Below, one piece after another: positions 33,630 to 41,932 of a DNA stretch of 64,000 nt (its first letter is position 1; every line of letters starts with the position of its first letter). The stretch spans positions 372,001 through 436,000 of the forward strand of contig JAHCHO010000004.1 in the NCBI GenBank assembly GCA_026129685.1. The letters are read 5' to 3'. The position numbers and the translations under genes are program-made. This stretch comes from Fimbriimonadaceae bacterium (lineage in GTDB: Bacteria > Armatimonadota > Fimbriimonadia > Fimbriimonadales > Fimbriimonadaceae). The notes under the pieces are model-generated. The model was given only the letters and a program-made list of their open reading frames with translations, had not been told where the DNA came from and made no database searches.

Positions 33630-34351
33630 GCGCGCGCGTCGTCGTTCGAGTCCCGGCGTCCGACCCGGCCTTGGCCCGGCTCGTGGAAGGACATCCGTAC
33701 CTCGACCCGTCCGATCCGACTGAAGGCGAGGCGCTCGAGCTCGCCATCGGCGGTTGGAAGCGTCGGTTGTACGCCGGTTCCGCTTCGCCCTATGTCCGGG
33801 GCCTGGTCGAACTCATGGACAACAACCCCCTCGTCTGCGCCGACGAGGCTTCCGTCCCGGGTCCGGCGGCGACTCTCGCCCTCATCGGCCTGGGGCCTCT
33901 GGCCCGAGCGGGAATCCTCGCGGACGAACCGGCGGTCCAACTGAACTTCGCCGACGCCCACGCCGACCTCCACGATCATCTGCGCTTGCTCGGTTACGAC
34001 GGCGAGGTGCTACGGTCGCACGAGGACGTGGACCTCGGATCCGTCCTCGCCGCGACCGTCCTCGCCCCCGTCCAGACGCCCGATCCGATCGACCTGCTGG
34101 ACGACCTTTACGACGAATGCTTCGGCCGCTCGTTCTTCGTTCGACGCGCGGAAGACGGCCCATGGGAGGCGTCCCGCGTCGCGGACCGGCCCTTTGCCCT
34201 CTATCGGCTCCGGGTCACCCCTGGCGAGCCGACCAGTCTGCTGACGATCCAAGTGATGGCCGACCGAGACGGCAAGTGCGGCGCCGGCCAACGCCTCCAC
34301 GCCCTCAACGTGATGTGCGGATTCGAAGAAGACACCGGTCTCTTTCCGTAG
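33626..34351 (+). CDS. ArgC-like protein lacking the catalytic cysteine
   Basis: ATG 33626 in an ATGA overlap; 241 residues. The C-terminus GKCGAGQRLHALNVMCGF followed by EEDTGL closely follows the conserved end of N-acetyl-gamma-glutamyl-phosphate reductase, and residues ~56-98 (YVRGLVELMDNNPLV, then VPGPAATLALIGLGPLARAG) align with the ArgC active-site segment. Where ArgC has PGCYPT, this has PGPAAT (Pro80), so the acyl-enzyme cysteine is missing. The HRHxPE histidine motif is also absent, and the N-terminal NAD-binding half is largely reduced (family ~340 residues). It is probably not an active reductase; the role is unknown. Confidence 0.65.
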   Translation: MSARVVVRVPASDPALARLVEGHPYLDPSDPTEGEALELAIGGWKRRLYAGSASPYVRGLVELMDNNPLVCADEASVPGPAATLALIGLGPLARAGILADEPAVQLNFADAHADLHDHLRLLGYDGEVLRSHEDVDLGSVLAATVLAPVQTPDPIDLLDDLYDECFGRSFFVRRAEDGPWEASRVADRPFALYRLRVTPGEPTSLLTIQVMADRDGKCGAGQRLHALNVMCGFEEDTGLFP

Positions 34352-34422
34352 CGTCCTGCGACGGACCGGAATGCTCGTCATGCGGGCGCCCCAGGATCGG
34401 TCTACAGGCGGCCGGCTTCGAC

Positions 34423-34435
34423 TAAACTCCGTGCC
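34423..34435 (+). promoter_or_regulatory. -10-like box directly before mazG
   Basis: TAAACT (34423-34428) lies 7 nt before ATG 34436, with no ribosome-binding site and no clear -35. This fits a leaderless start. Confidence 0.5.
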
Positions 34436-35488
34436 ATGTCCTCTCCGGTCACCGTCGTCGGCCTTGGTCCGGGCGCGCCCGATGGCTGTCCCGCCCCCAA
34501 CCGCCGGGCCCTTCGTTCCGCAGATCGGGCTATGGCGTACGGCCGGATGGAAATCTACGACTGGCTTGAGGTCCTCGTCCTCGTGGAGCCCTTCGCGCCC
34601 GAAGCCGCCCAAGTCGTGGCCGTGCCCGGCAACCCCGTCCAGCACCCCGGGCTCCTGCAGACCCTCGCAGACCGAACGGTGACCCTGATGCCCGCTCCCC
34701 CTTACGCGGAAACGAGCGAGACCTTCGTCGGCCTTGCCGGCGCGGTCCGGGTGGTGGATCGGCTACTCGGCCCGGGAGGTTGCCCGTGGGATCAAGCCCA
34801 GACCCACGAATCGCTCAAGAGGCACCTCGTGGAGGAAACCTACGAAGTGGTCGAGGCGATCGACTCGGGCGATCTGGAGAAGCTGCGCGAGGAACTGGGC
34901 GACCTGCTGCTCCAACCCCTCCTCCATGCCCAGATGGAGGCCCTCGCCGGCAGCTGGGGCTCGGACGAAGTCGCCCAGGGCCTCATCGACAAACTGGTAC
35001 GACGTCACCCTCACGTTTTCGGCGATGCCAGCGTCGCCGATGCCGACGAGGTCCTCAAGAACTGGGACCGCATCAAGCAAAGCGAGAAAGGGGGCGAACC
35101 CCGTTCCATCCTCGAAGGCGTCCCGAAGTCCCTTCCCGCCCTCCTCCGCGCCTTTGAGGTCAGCAAAAGGGCCGCCCGCGTCGGATTCGAGTGGCCGGAC
35201 ATCGAGGCCGTGTTCGCCAAGCTCCGCGAGGAGGAGGCCGAATTCCTAGAAGCTCTGGCCGGTGGCGACCCCTCCCGCATTGAGGCCGAGATGGGCGACC
35301 TGCTGTTCACCCTTGTGAACGTCGCTCGATGGGCGCGGGTCGAACCGGAGGACGCCCTCCGTAGGATGCTGGACCGCTTCACCGACCGATTCCAGGCCAT
35401 GGAGGCGACGGCGGACAGGCCTCTCCGCGACCTCACCGCCGCCGAGTGGGACGCGCTCTGGGAGCGCTCCAAGGCTTCCGTCGGCTAG
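34436..35488 (+). CDS. mazG: MazG nucleoside triphosphate pyrophosphohydrolase with shortened N-terminal extension
   Basis: 350 residues. Residues ~1-90 open like a tetrapyrrole-methylase domain (VTVVGLGPGAP), as in YabN-type fusions, but are less than half the normal length and lack most of the methylase. Two MazG repeats follow: GGCPWDQAQTHESLKRHLVE and ELGDLLLQPLLHAQMEA (first), then EEEAEFLEAL and EMGDLLFTLVNVARWARV (second). The EExxE...ExxD metal-binding pattern is visible in both. MazG hydrolyses (d)NTPs to monophosphate and pyrophosphate for pool cleaning. It is followed by a MmgE/PrpD-family gene. Confidence 0.93.
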   Translation: MSSPVTVVGLGPGAPDGCPAPNRRALRSADRAMAYGRMEIYDWLEVLVLVEPFAPEAAQVVAVPGNPVQHPGLLQTLADRTVTLMPAPPYAETSETFVGLAGAVRVVDRLLGPGGCPWDQAQTHESLKRHLVEETYEVVEAIDSGDLEKLREELGDLLLQPLLHAQMEALAGSWGSDEVAQGLIDKLVRRHPHVFGDASVADADEVLKNWDRIKQSEKGGEPRSILEGVPKSLPALLRAFEVSKRAARVGFEWPDIEAVFAKLREEEAEFLEALAGGDPSRIEAEMGDLLFTLVNVARWARVEPEDALRRMLDRFTDRFQAMEATADRPLRDLTAAEWDALWERSKASVG

Positions 35489-35498
35489 GCCCGAACGG

Positions 35499-35511
35499 TA
35501 TTCTCTGGCCA
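35499..35511 (+). promoter_or_regulatory. -10-like box directly before the PrpD-like gene
   Basis: TATTCT (35499-35504) ends 7 nt before ATG 35512; no Shine-Dalgarno sequence. It lies only 11 bp after the mazG stop, so the PrpD-like gene may have its own leaderless promoter. Confidence 0.5.
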
Positions 35512-37071
35512 ATGGTCCCGCACTCCGACGACGCCGTCCTCCTCGCTCGCGACACGAACCAAGCCCTCGGCATCGGCCGTTTCGCGATCGAGTTCTTGGC
35601 CGGCCGACTTGGCCCGGGACCGTCGGACGCAGTTCTCGCTCGCACCAGCCTCTTCCACGCCGACGCGTTCTTCTGTGGGGCCTCCGCCCTCGCGCTCGGG
35701 ACCAACGCCCCGACGATCCTCCGCGCCGAGGCTCTGGAATACCCCGACGCGCAGGGGGCTGCCGTTCTCGGCTCGAAAGTCCGGGTCAAGGCTGAGAAGG
35801 CGGTCGCCGCGAACGCCTCCGCCGTCCGTGAGTGGGACTCGAACGGCACCAACTTCGGCTTCAACCCGACCCTCGGCCACGTCGCGGGGGAGTTCGGCCA
35901 CAACGACTTCTACCCGGTTGTGATCGCCGCCTGCCAACAACGGGGCCTCGACGGCGCGACCGCCCTTCGGGCGATGGCGCTCCTCGACGAGATTCGCGGG
36001 CGTCTGGCCGAGGTGTTCAGCCTCAAAACCTACAAGATCGACCACGTGGTGCACGGGGCGATCGCGTCCGCCGCCGTCTACGGCGCGCTCATGGGGGCGA
36101 CCGCCGAGCAGATTGAGAGCGCGATCGGGATGTTCGTCGCCCACGCCATTCCGTGGAGGGCGATCCGCGCCGGCAAACAACTCAGCGATTCGAAGGGCGC
36201 CAGCGCGGCGATCAGCACGGAGATCGCGATCAACTTCACGAAGCGCGCCCTGGCCGGCTTCCTCGGCCCGCGCGACATCTTCCGCAACCCGGAGAGCATG
36301 TTTCGGCAGTTTTCGAAGACGGGAGGCGACAGCCCCTTCGACCTCGTTCTGTCCCACTCCGGTGACGACTTCGCGGTGATGGGAATGCACTTCAAGCTCG
36401 GACTCTACGAACACCAGTCCGCAGGCGCGCTCCAGGGAATCCTCGAACTCGTTTCTCGGCACGACGAGATGCTCGTCCCCGGCGCGATCGAGGAGATCGT
36501 GGTGACGGCGTACGAGCCCGCGTTCGGCATCATCGGAGACCCCGCCAAGCGTGACCCCAGAACCCGCCAGTCCGCCGACCACTCCATGGTCTACATCGTC
36601 TCGACCCTTCTGCGGAAGGCCCTGGAGGCGGGCGAGAGCGCCGATCTCCCGACCGGCTCGACCGACGAACTCTGGAGGCGCCTCATGCTGGGACCCTACG
36701 ACTATGATCGGTCCGCGATCCGCAACGAACGGACCCGCGCTCTCATGGCCCTCGTCCGGTTCGAGCATGGCGGACCCGAGTACGACGCTCGCTACCCGGA
36801 CGGCATTCCCACATCGGTCCGCGTTCGCCTAGGAAGCGGGCGGACCCTCGACACCGGGCTGGTCATGTACCCGGCGGGCCACGCCCGCAACGCGGACGCC
36901 GACCGAGACGCCATCCTCCGCCACAAGTTCGGGTTGCTCGGGGGGCTCGCCTACGGGGAGGCAACGTCCGAGCAGCTCTCCCGGCGCCTGCTCGAGCTCC
37001 ATTCCGAGGATTCGGACGGCATCGCCACCCTCTACGGCACGCCGATCGCGGACCACGAATACCAGGAATGA
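35512..37071 (+). CDS. MmgE/PrpD family protein
   Basis: 519 residues, a little longer than 2-methylcitrate dehydratase PrpD (~480). The fold and motifs agree: GTNFGFNPTLGHVAGEFGHN (substrate loop), YKIDHVVHGAIASAAVYGAL, WRAIRAGKQLSDSKGASAA, and QSADHSMVYIVSTLLRKAL, which carries the conserved ADHS. Family members dehydrate 2-methylcitrate or related hydroxy acids. No prpB or prpC is nearby, so the substrate is open. It overlaps the next gene by 4 bp (ATGA). Confidence 0.85.
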   Translation: MVPHSDDAVLLARDTNQALGIGRFAIEFLAGRLGPGPSDAVLARTSLFHADAFFCGASALALGTNAPTILRAEALEYPDAQGAAVLGSKVRVKAEKAVAANASAVREWDSNGTNFGFNPTLGHVAGEFGHNDFYPVVIAACQQRGLDGATALRAMALLDEIRGRLAEVFSLKTYKIDHVVHGAIASAAVYGALMGATAEQIESAIGMFVAHAIPWRAIRAGKQLSDSKGASAAISTEIAINFTKRALAGFLGPRDIFRNPESMFRQFSKTGGDSPFDLVLSHSGDDFAVMGMHFKLGLYEHQSAGALQGILELVSRHDEMLVPGAIEEIVVTAYEPAFGIIGDPAKRDPRTRQSADHSMVYIVSTLLRKALEAGESADLPTGSTDELWRRLMLGPYDYDRSAIRNERTRALMALVRFEHGGPEYDARYPDGIPTSVRVRLGSGRTLDTGLVMYPAGHARNADADRDAILRHKFGLLGGLAYGEATSEQLSRRLLELHSEDSDGIATLYGTPIADHEYQE

Positions 37072-37658
37072 AACCGCTGGTCTTCACGCATATCGGGGTC
37101 GGCAACATGGCGGTGGCACCCGCGGTCGTGGCCACTCTGGGCACCTACTTTGGAGAGCGGCCCCTCGAGGTTCGGCTCTTCGATGCGGACGAGGAGCGGG
37201 CCGACCTGATGCAACGCTTCGCGGAGATGGTCTTCCAGATCGAGAAGACGGGCCACCAGTTGGTCCTGTGCGGGCATCTGGGAGAGGCGATGGAGGGGGC
37301 CGAGCGGGTCGTTCTGTCTCCCGAGGCGAATTTCTCCCGTCGACTCGCCCGGCTGTCAGACCCCGCACAAGCTTGGGACGTGGCGCTTTCGAGCGTGGCG
37401 CGCGCCGTCCCCAAGGGCGTCGCCTGCCTCAGCCTGCTTGGCCCCGAGATCCGAGTGCCCTTGCGCGACTACTATCGAATCGAATGGCCGCCGCCCATCG
37501 GTCCCGACCAACTTCGGGCCATGCCGCACCAGATACTGCGCTGGCTGCGAACAGACGAGTACGTCCAACCGTTCCTGCGTCAGCACGCGGGCTCGCCGCT
37601 GAAACGGTGGATCGACGACCCGTCGAGCGCCGACCTCGTCCTCGGTTCGCCCCTGTAG
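37068..37658 (+). CDS. Rossmann-like protein, GH4-type NAD-binding resemblance
   Basis: 196 residues. The N-terminus VFTHIGVGNMAVAPAVVATL resembles a nucleotide-binding beta-alpha-beta, followed by an acidic strand end (VRLFDADEERADLMQRF) and AMEGAERVVLS. This arrangement recalls the NAD-binding part of family 4 glycosidases and malate dehydrogenases, but the protein is under half their length and no catalytic part is seen. Co-translated with the PrpD-like gene (ATGA overlap). Function unknown. Confidence 0.55.
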   Translation: MKPLVFTHIGVGNMAVAPAVVATLGTYFGERPLEVRLFDADEERADLMQRFAEMVFQIEKTGHQLVLCGHLGEAMEGAERVVLSPEANFSRRLARLSDPAQAWDVALSSVARAVPKGVACLSLLGPEIRVPLRDYYRIEWPPPIGPDQLRAMPHQILRWLRTDEYVQPFLRQHAGSPLKRWIDDPSSADLVLGSPL

Positions 37659-37687
37659 TCCCTCTGCCGGTTCGCGCCGGTGGCGGG

Positions 37688-37698
37688 TACATTGGGCC
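37688..37698 (+). promoter_or_regulatory. -10-like box directly before the TMEM14-like gene
   Basis: TACATT (37688-37693) ends 5 nt before ATG 37699, without a Shine-Dalgarno sequence. It fits a leaderless transcript. Confidence 0.45.
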
Positions 37699-38064
37699 AT
37701 GCCCTGGTTGAACGGAGTCCTGTACGGCTACGCCCTTGTGAACTTGGCGGTCGGCCTGCAGGCTTTCCTCGGCGAAAAGCACAGCACGATCTCGTTGGTG
37801 GCGGGCGGCGGAGCGGCGGTCCTCACCGTCCTCGGCGTTTGGCTCGCCCAAAGGAACACGCTGGGTGGCTACGGGCTGTGCGCGCTCGTCACAATCTTGC
37901 TGATCGGGCGCTTTCTTCCCGTATTCCTAAAGGATTCGTCCAAGCTCTATCCGGCCGCCCTGATCGCGGGTCTCTCGTTGGCGGTCTTGGCCTGCCTGGT
38001 GATCGGCCATTTCGCCGCGCCATCCCGGTCCGCCCCCAGCGCCAAGGCCGAAACCCGGCAATAG
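37699..38064 (+). CDS. Small membrane protein, TMEM14/UPF0136-like
   Basis: 121 residues with four hydrophobic segments (about 5-25, 31-48, 55-75, 82-103). The pattern YGYALVNLAVGLQAFLG, GGYGLCALVTILLIGRF and FLKDSSKLYPAALIAGLS matches the TMEM14 family in order and spacing (small, four helices, F-x-K-S-G/K-K-P loop). Function in bacteria is unknown. Confidence 0.7.
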   Translation: MPWLNGVLYGYALVNLAVGLQAFLGEKHSTISLVAGGGAAVLTVLGVWLAQRNTLGGYGLCALVTILLIGRFLPVFLKDSSKLYPAALIAGLSLAVLACLVIGHFAAPSRSAPSAKAETRQ

Positions 38065-38127
38065 CTCGAACCGAGCCGCCCAATTGCTGACGACCTCGCG
38101 AACGCAGGTCCTTTGGAGCGGTTCGGA

Positions 38128-40413
38128 TTACTTGGAGGCGCTCAGCGACGCGACGAACTGGGAGACCCGGTCGCCCTGGGACCGCAAGGTCGCGATCATC
38201 TCGTCCATCTTCGCAAAGCGGTACCGAAGTTGCTGCTCCTTCACGGTGAGGCGGCTGGAAAGCGTCTGGATGTCCTCGCCAAGTTGGTCGAGCTGGTCCT
38301 GAAGGGAGTTCTCGGAAGTCGTGAGTTGGCCGTTCACCGTGTCGAGGAACCCGGACATGAGGTCGGTCACCTTCGTGCCCACGCCTTTGGTGACCGTCAT
38401 CGAACCGACGAGGCCGGAGCCGGTCCCGGTGTACTGAATCTGCAACCCCGCGGTCTTCGCATTGCCGGCGTTGCCCGTAAGGTACTGGCCAACCCCCGTC
38501 GCCGCTTCGCCGTTGATCGTGCCCGCCACGTCGAGTCCGGTCGAGTAGGTTCCGGGCATGCTCTGGCCGATGCCCGAGTTATCGGCCGCCGCCGCGAGCG
38601 AGCTCTCTACCGTGTAGTTGCCTGCCGCGCCGTACTTCTTGCTCTCGATCTTGAGCTTGCCGCCCTCGATCGTCGCCGACACCAAGTCTTTGAGCTTGGA
38701 ATCCGAGTTGATCTTGGCGACCGTGTCGGCCAGAGCCGAACCTGATTCGATGACGAACACGTAATCCGAGTTGCCGAAGAGGGCTCCCCCGAAGGTGAGG
38801 GTTTCGGTGACACTGTTCGCCGAAGTCTGCGCGACCGCCGACGTGTACGCTCCCTTCGTCGCCGCCTGGGTAACGACGACGTCGTAAGCGCCTGCTCCCG
38901 AAGCCACCGTCTTGTCGGTACTCGAGATATAGGTCAGTTCGGTGACCGACCCCGCGCCCGCCGTTCGGAAGAGCTTGCCAACCGCGTTCGGATCGGCGTT
39001 CAGGGCGGTCGAGAGGGTCGCCTCGTCGTAGCTCAGCTTGCCCGCACTGTCGAAATCGAATCCGAGGGCGGCGAGGTTCCGGTAGTTGCCCGTCAGACCC
39101 GCCACGTTGTCGAAGACCAGCGACGAGACCGCGTTCTCGATCTGGGTCGCCATCGGATCTCCCAGCAACGGTCCGGCCGCAAACGTGTCCTTGTCGAACT
39201 TGCTGTTCGCGGCGACGAAGTCGACAATGCCGTTGTAAGCGCTGACGAAGTCCTTGACCTTCGACTGCACCGCGGACTCGTCCCGCGAGAGCGTCAAAGT
39301 CGATTTCTCGGGGGTCGTCTCGTTCGCCTTGAGAAGCGTGAGGGTCGCCCCGGGAATCACGTTGCCGACGGTGTTCGTCGCGCTCGTCAGGTTCACGCCG
39401 TCGAGAGAGTAGTGGGCGTCCTGCGCCGCGACCAATTCGCTGGAGTACCCCTGCTGCAGCACGCCCAGGGCGGTCAGAACGTTTTCGCTGTCGGTGAAAG
39501 TGGGCGTTCCCGAGTCGCCCACGATCTTGAGCCGGTACTTCGTGGAGCTTCCCTCGGTGACGCTCTCGACCGATGCCGTCACCCCCGCGCCGGCCGCGTT
39601 GAGGTTGGTCGCGATGGAATCCAGGCTGTCCGTACTCAGGTTGATGTCGATCGTCTGCCCGTTGACGGTGATCTGCACGGTGTTCGGCGGCACGATCGCC
39701 ACGTTGAGCATCTGGCTGACCGCCGTCGTGGGACTGGAGAACGCAAAGCCGGCCGCCCCGTTGGTTACCGCCGAGCGGATTCCCGACGCGCCGCCGACGA
39801 GCCCGAGACTCGACAGCACGCTGCTCGTTCCCAGATCGGACAGTTGGATCGCCTTCCCCGCCCCGGTGTCCTTGGCGGTCAGGGTCAGGTAGGCGTTGCC
39901 TTCGCCACCATTGATCAGGCTGGCCGTCACGCCGGCGTTCGCCGAATATATCTTCTGGGCGACGGTGGTGAGGGTATCGGTCGCCGTCACCTCGACTCCG
40001 ACTCCGTTGACGCTGAAGGTACCGGACAGTCCAAGGGCCGCCGTCGTCGAGGCTTGCGCCCCGCTCGAGACCTTGTGCGCCTGCGCCAACTTCGAGACCT
40101 CGAGCCGATAGGTGCCTGCGATCGCCCCCGCGTTGGTAGTGATGGTCGCGACCCCCGTGTCCGACGAGGACGCCCGGATCGGATTGAACGCCGACGCGTT
40201 GTTCAAAGAACCCGCCGCCGTGCTTAGCGACCGCATTCGCGAGCGAAACTCGGCGTACAGACTCTGCCGATTGGTGATCTCGGCCTGCCGCTGCTGGAGC
40301 CGCTTGATCGGGATCGCCTCGACCTGCATCAAACGGCTGACGATGGAATCGGTGTCGATTCCACTGCCGATGCCGCTGAACGTGATGCCGGAGAGGCTAT
40401 TGCCGAGGCTCAT
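38128..40413 (-). CDS. fliD: Flagellar hook-associated protein 2 (filament cap, FliD)
   Basis: 761 residues, well above the ~470 of E. coli FliD, because of extra domains in the exposed middle. The N-terminal coiled coil has ITFSGIGSGIDTDSIVSRLM, typical of FliD. Then come the YSLDGVNLTSATNTVGNVIP motif (FliD core) and a C-terminal coiled coil (DQLDQLGEDIQTLSSRL). FliD forms the cap under which flagellin polymerises. No other flagellar gene lies in the window, so this gene stands alone. Confidence 0.9.
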   Translation of the reverse strand: MSLGNSLSGITFSGIGSGIDTDSIVSRLMQVEAIPIKRLQQRQAEITNRQSLYAEFRSRMRSLSTAAGSLNNASAFNPIRASSSDTGVATITTNAGAIAGTYRLEVSKLAQAHKVSSGAQASTTAALGLSGTFSVNGVGVEVTATDTLTTVAQKIYSANAGVTASLINGGEGNAYLTLTAKDTGAGKAIQLSDLGTSSVLSSLGLVGGASGIRSAVTNGAAGFAFSSPTTAVSQMLNVAIVPPNTVQITVNGQTIDINLSTDSLDSIATNLNAAGAGVTASVESVTEGSSTKYRLKIVGDSGTPTFTDSENVLTALGVLQQGYSSELVAAQDAHYSLDGVNLTSATNTVGNVIPGATLTLLKANETTPEKSTLTLSRDESAVQSKVKDFVSAYNGIVDFVAANSKFDKDTFAAGPLLGDPMATQIENAVSSLVFDNVAGLTGNYRNLAALGFDFDSAGKLSYDEATLSTALNADPNAVGKLFRTAGAGSVTELTYISSTDKTVASGAGAYDVVVTQAATKGAYTSAVAQTSANSVTETLTFGGALFGNSDYVFVIESGSALADTVAKINSDSKLKDLVSATIEGGKLKIESKKYGAAGNYTVESSLAAAADNSGIGQSMPGTYSTGLDVAGTINGEAATGVGQYLTGNAGNAKTAGLQIQYTGTGSGLVGSMTVTKGVGTKVTDLMSGFLDTVNGQLTTSENSLQDQLDQLGEDIQTLSSRLTVKEQQLRYRFAKMDEMIATLRSQGDRVSQFVASLSASK

Positions 40414-40516
40414 GCGATGTCCTGCCGAGGACGAGGCGTTCTGTTCCTATCTCGTCTATCGGCAGAATCGGTCGGCCGCCCAAGAGCGTGTCACGGGAAT
40501 TCTGCCGGGTTTGGCT

Positions 40517-41365
40517 CTACGGCAACCGGAGCTTGGCCCAAACCGGATAGTGATCCGACACGTAAGCGCCTTCCTTCGCCGGCCGTAGAATGTCCGCGTC
40601 GAGCACCTCCCACTCGCTCGACGCGAGGATGTGGTCGATCTTCTCTCCATCGCGACCACCTTGGAACCCGTGGAAGGTCAGAACGTCGCGCCTCGACGGA
40701 TGGACCTCTCGAAATGGATCCCGCATGGGAAAGCCGACCCCGTCTTCGGCGGCAACGGCCTCGCGATAGGCCGGGTTCTGCTCGCCCGCGTTGAAATCGC
40801 CAAGGAACAGGAACGGCTCCCCGTTCCCCCGTCCCCGAATCCTCGCCAGGACGAGACGCACCGACCGCTCGCGCGCGTTCTGCGACTCGTGGTCCAGATG
40901 GACGTTGAAGACCCAGAACCCGCGTCCAACCCGCGTCTCGATCAGACGCGCCCACGTGCAGACCCGGGTGATGCGGTTGCCCCAAGTCACCGAACCGACC
41001 TTCTCGGGCGTATCCGACAGCCAGAACGTCCCGGACGAGGCGACCGCGAACCGCCGCGCGTCCACGAGCAGTGCCGAATACTCCCCCTTCGTGAGCCCGT
41101 CGTCCCTTCCGACCCCGACCTCGACGTACCACGGCAGCGCTTGGCGAATCTCGTCCAGTTGGGATCGGAGCGCCTCTTGGAGGCCTACGATGTGCGGCGC
41201 CCGCTCACCCAGCATTGCCAGGGCGGTCGCCCGGCGTCGTTCCCACCGGTTCTCGCCGTCATCGGCGGTCGCGAAGCGGATGTTGTAGGACATGACCTGC
41301 GCCTCCATCGGGGCGGCCGGATGGGCGGTCAGCAACGTGGTGGCCATGGCGATCGGGACGAACAC
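40517..41365 (-). CDS. Exported endonuclease/exonuclease/phosphatase-fold protein
   Basis: 282 residues from a GTG start at 41365; TAGAAA lies 6 nt upstream. A short hydrophobic N-terminus (IAMATTLLTAHPAAPM) may be a signal peptide. The EEP-fold motifs are present: QVMSYNIRFAT, HIVGLQEALRSQLDEI (metal-binding glutamate), FLGDFNAGEQNPAY (D-x-N), GEKIDHILASSEWEV and the final SDHYPVWAKL (catalytic D-H). Members hydrolyse phosphodiesters of nucleic acids, inositol phosphates or sphingolipids; the substrate cannot be read from sequence. Confidence 0.9.
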   Translation of the reverse strand: MFVPIAMATTLLTAHPAAPMEAQVMSYNIRFATADDGENRWERRRATALAMLGERAPHIVGLQEALRSQLDEIRQALPWYVEVGVGRDDGLTKGEYSALLVDARRFAVASSGTFWLSDTPEKVGSVTWGNRITRVCTWARLIETRVGRGFWVFNVHLDHESQNARERSVRLVLARIRGRGNGEPFLFLGDFNAGEQNPAYREAVAAEDGVGFPMRDPFREVHPSRRDVLTFHGFQGGRDGEKIDHILASSEWEVLDADILRPAKEGAYVSDHYPVWAKLRLP

Positions 41366-41413
41366 CCCTGGTTTCTACCCGCTTTCCCCGCCGGATCCCC
41401 CGAGTCCGCCGAG

Positions 41414-41426
41414 TATCATTCGCGCC
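41414..41426 (+). promoter_or_regulatory. -10-like box directly before the cNMP-binding gene
   Basis: TATCAT (41414-41419) ends 7 nt before ATG 41427; no ribosome-binding site. It fits a leaderless start. Confidence 0.5.
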
Positions 41427-41903
41427 ATGTCCTTGAACGAGCAACAACTCGCCGCCTTCACGAAGAGCTACTTCGTGGCGGGGCTGAACGAGGAACAACT
41501 GGCCCGCGTGGCCGCCCTTGGGCGGGTGAACCACTTGGTCGCGGGCGAGGCGATCGTTCAGGTCGGTGAAAAGAGCGGCGACCTGTTCGTCGTCCTGGAC
41601 GGCAAGATCACGATTCGCGCCGCCGATGGCGACGAGCTCGCTTCGGTCGGGCCCCCCAGCGTGATCGGCGAGATGTCGCTGATCGACGACCAACCCCGCT
41701 CGGCGAGCGCGATCTGCGTCACCCTCTGCACCCTCGTCCGCTTCGAGGCCAAGCCCCTCCGCCGCCTGATGTGGCAGGACAAGGAGGTTGGCTTTGTCGT
41801 CCTTTCGAACCTCGCCCGCGTCCTCATCACCCGCCTCAAGCAGGCGAACGAGAAGGTGGACGTCCTGATGGACAAAGTGGACCCCTGGGAGCACGCCCTC
41901 TAG
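41427..41903 (+). CDS. Cyclic nucleotide-binding domain protein
   Basis: 158 residues: one cNMP-binding beta-roll (~10-125) and a C-terminal helix, with no DNA-binding domain. The phosphate-binding cassette GEMSLIDDQPRSASA keeps the glutamate and arginine that bind the cyclic phosphate and ribose. The C-terminal helix (LARVLITRLKQANEKVDVL) is like the dimer helix of CRP-type proteins, cut before the helix-turn-helix. Probably a stand-alone cAMP or cGMP sensor acting through protein contacts. It ends 29 bp before mqnD. Confidence 0.88.
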   Translation: MSLNEQQLAAFTKSYFVAGLNEEQLARVAALGRVNHLVAGEAIVQVGEKSGDLFVVLDGKITIRAADGDELASVGPPSVIGEMSLIDDQPRSASAICVTLCTLVRFEAKPLRRLMWQDKEVGFVVLSNLARVLITRLKQANEKVDVLMDKVDPWEHAL

Positions 41904-41932
41904 AGGGAGGCGGGTACCCTCATCCCCGTTCC

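Noticed and set aside
40460-40507. CGGCAGAAT ... ATTCTGCCG inverted repeat between fliD and the nuclease-fold gene
   Set aside because: The 30-bp loop and lack of a T tract make function doubtful; too weak to list as a terminator or operator.
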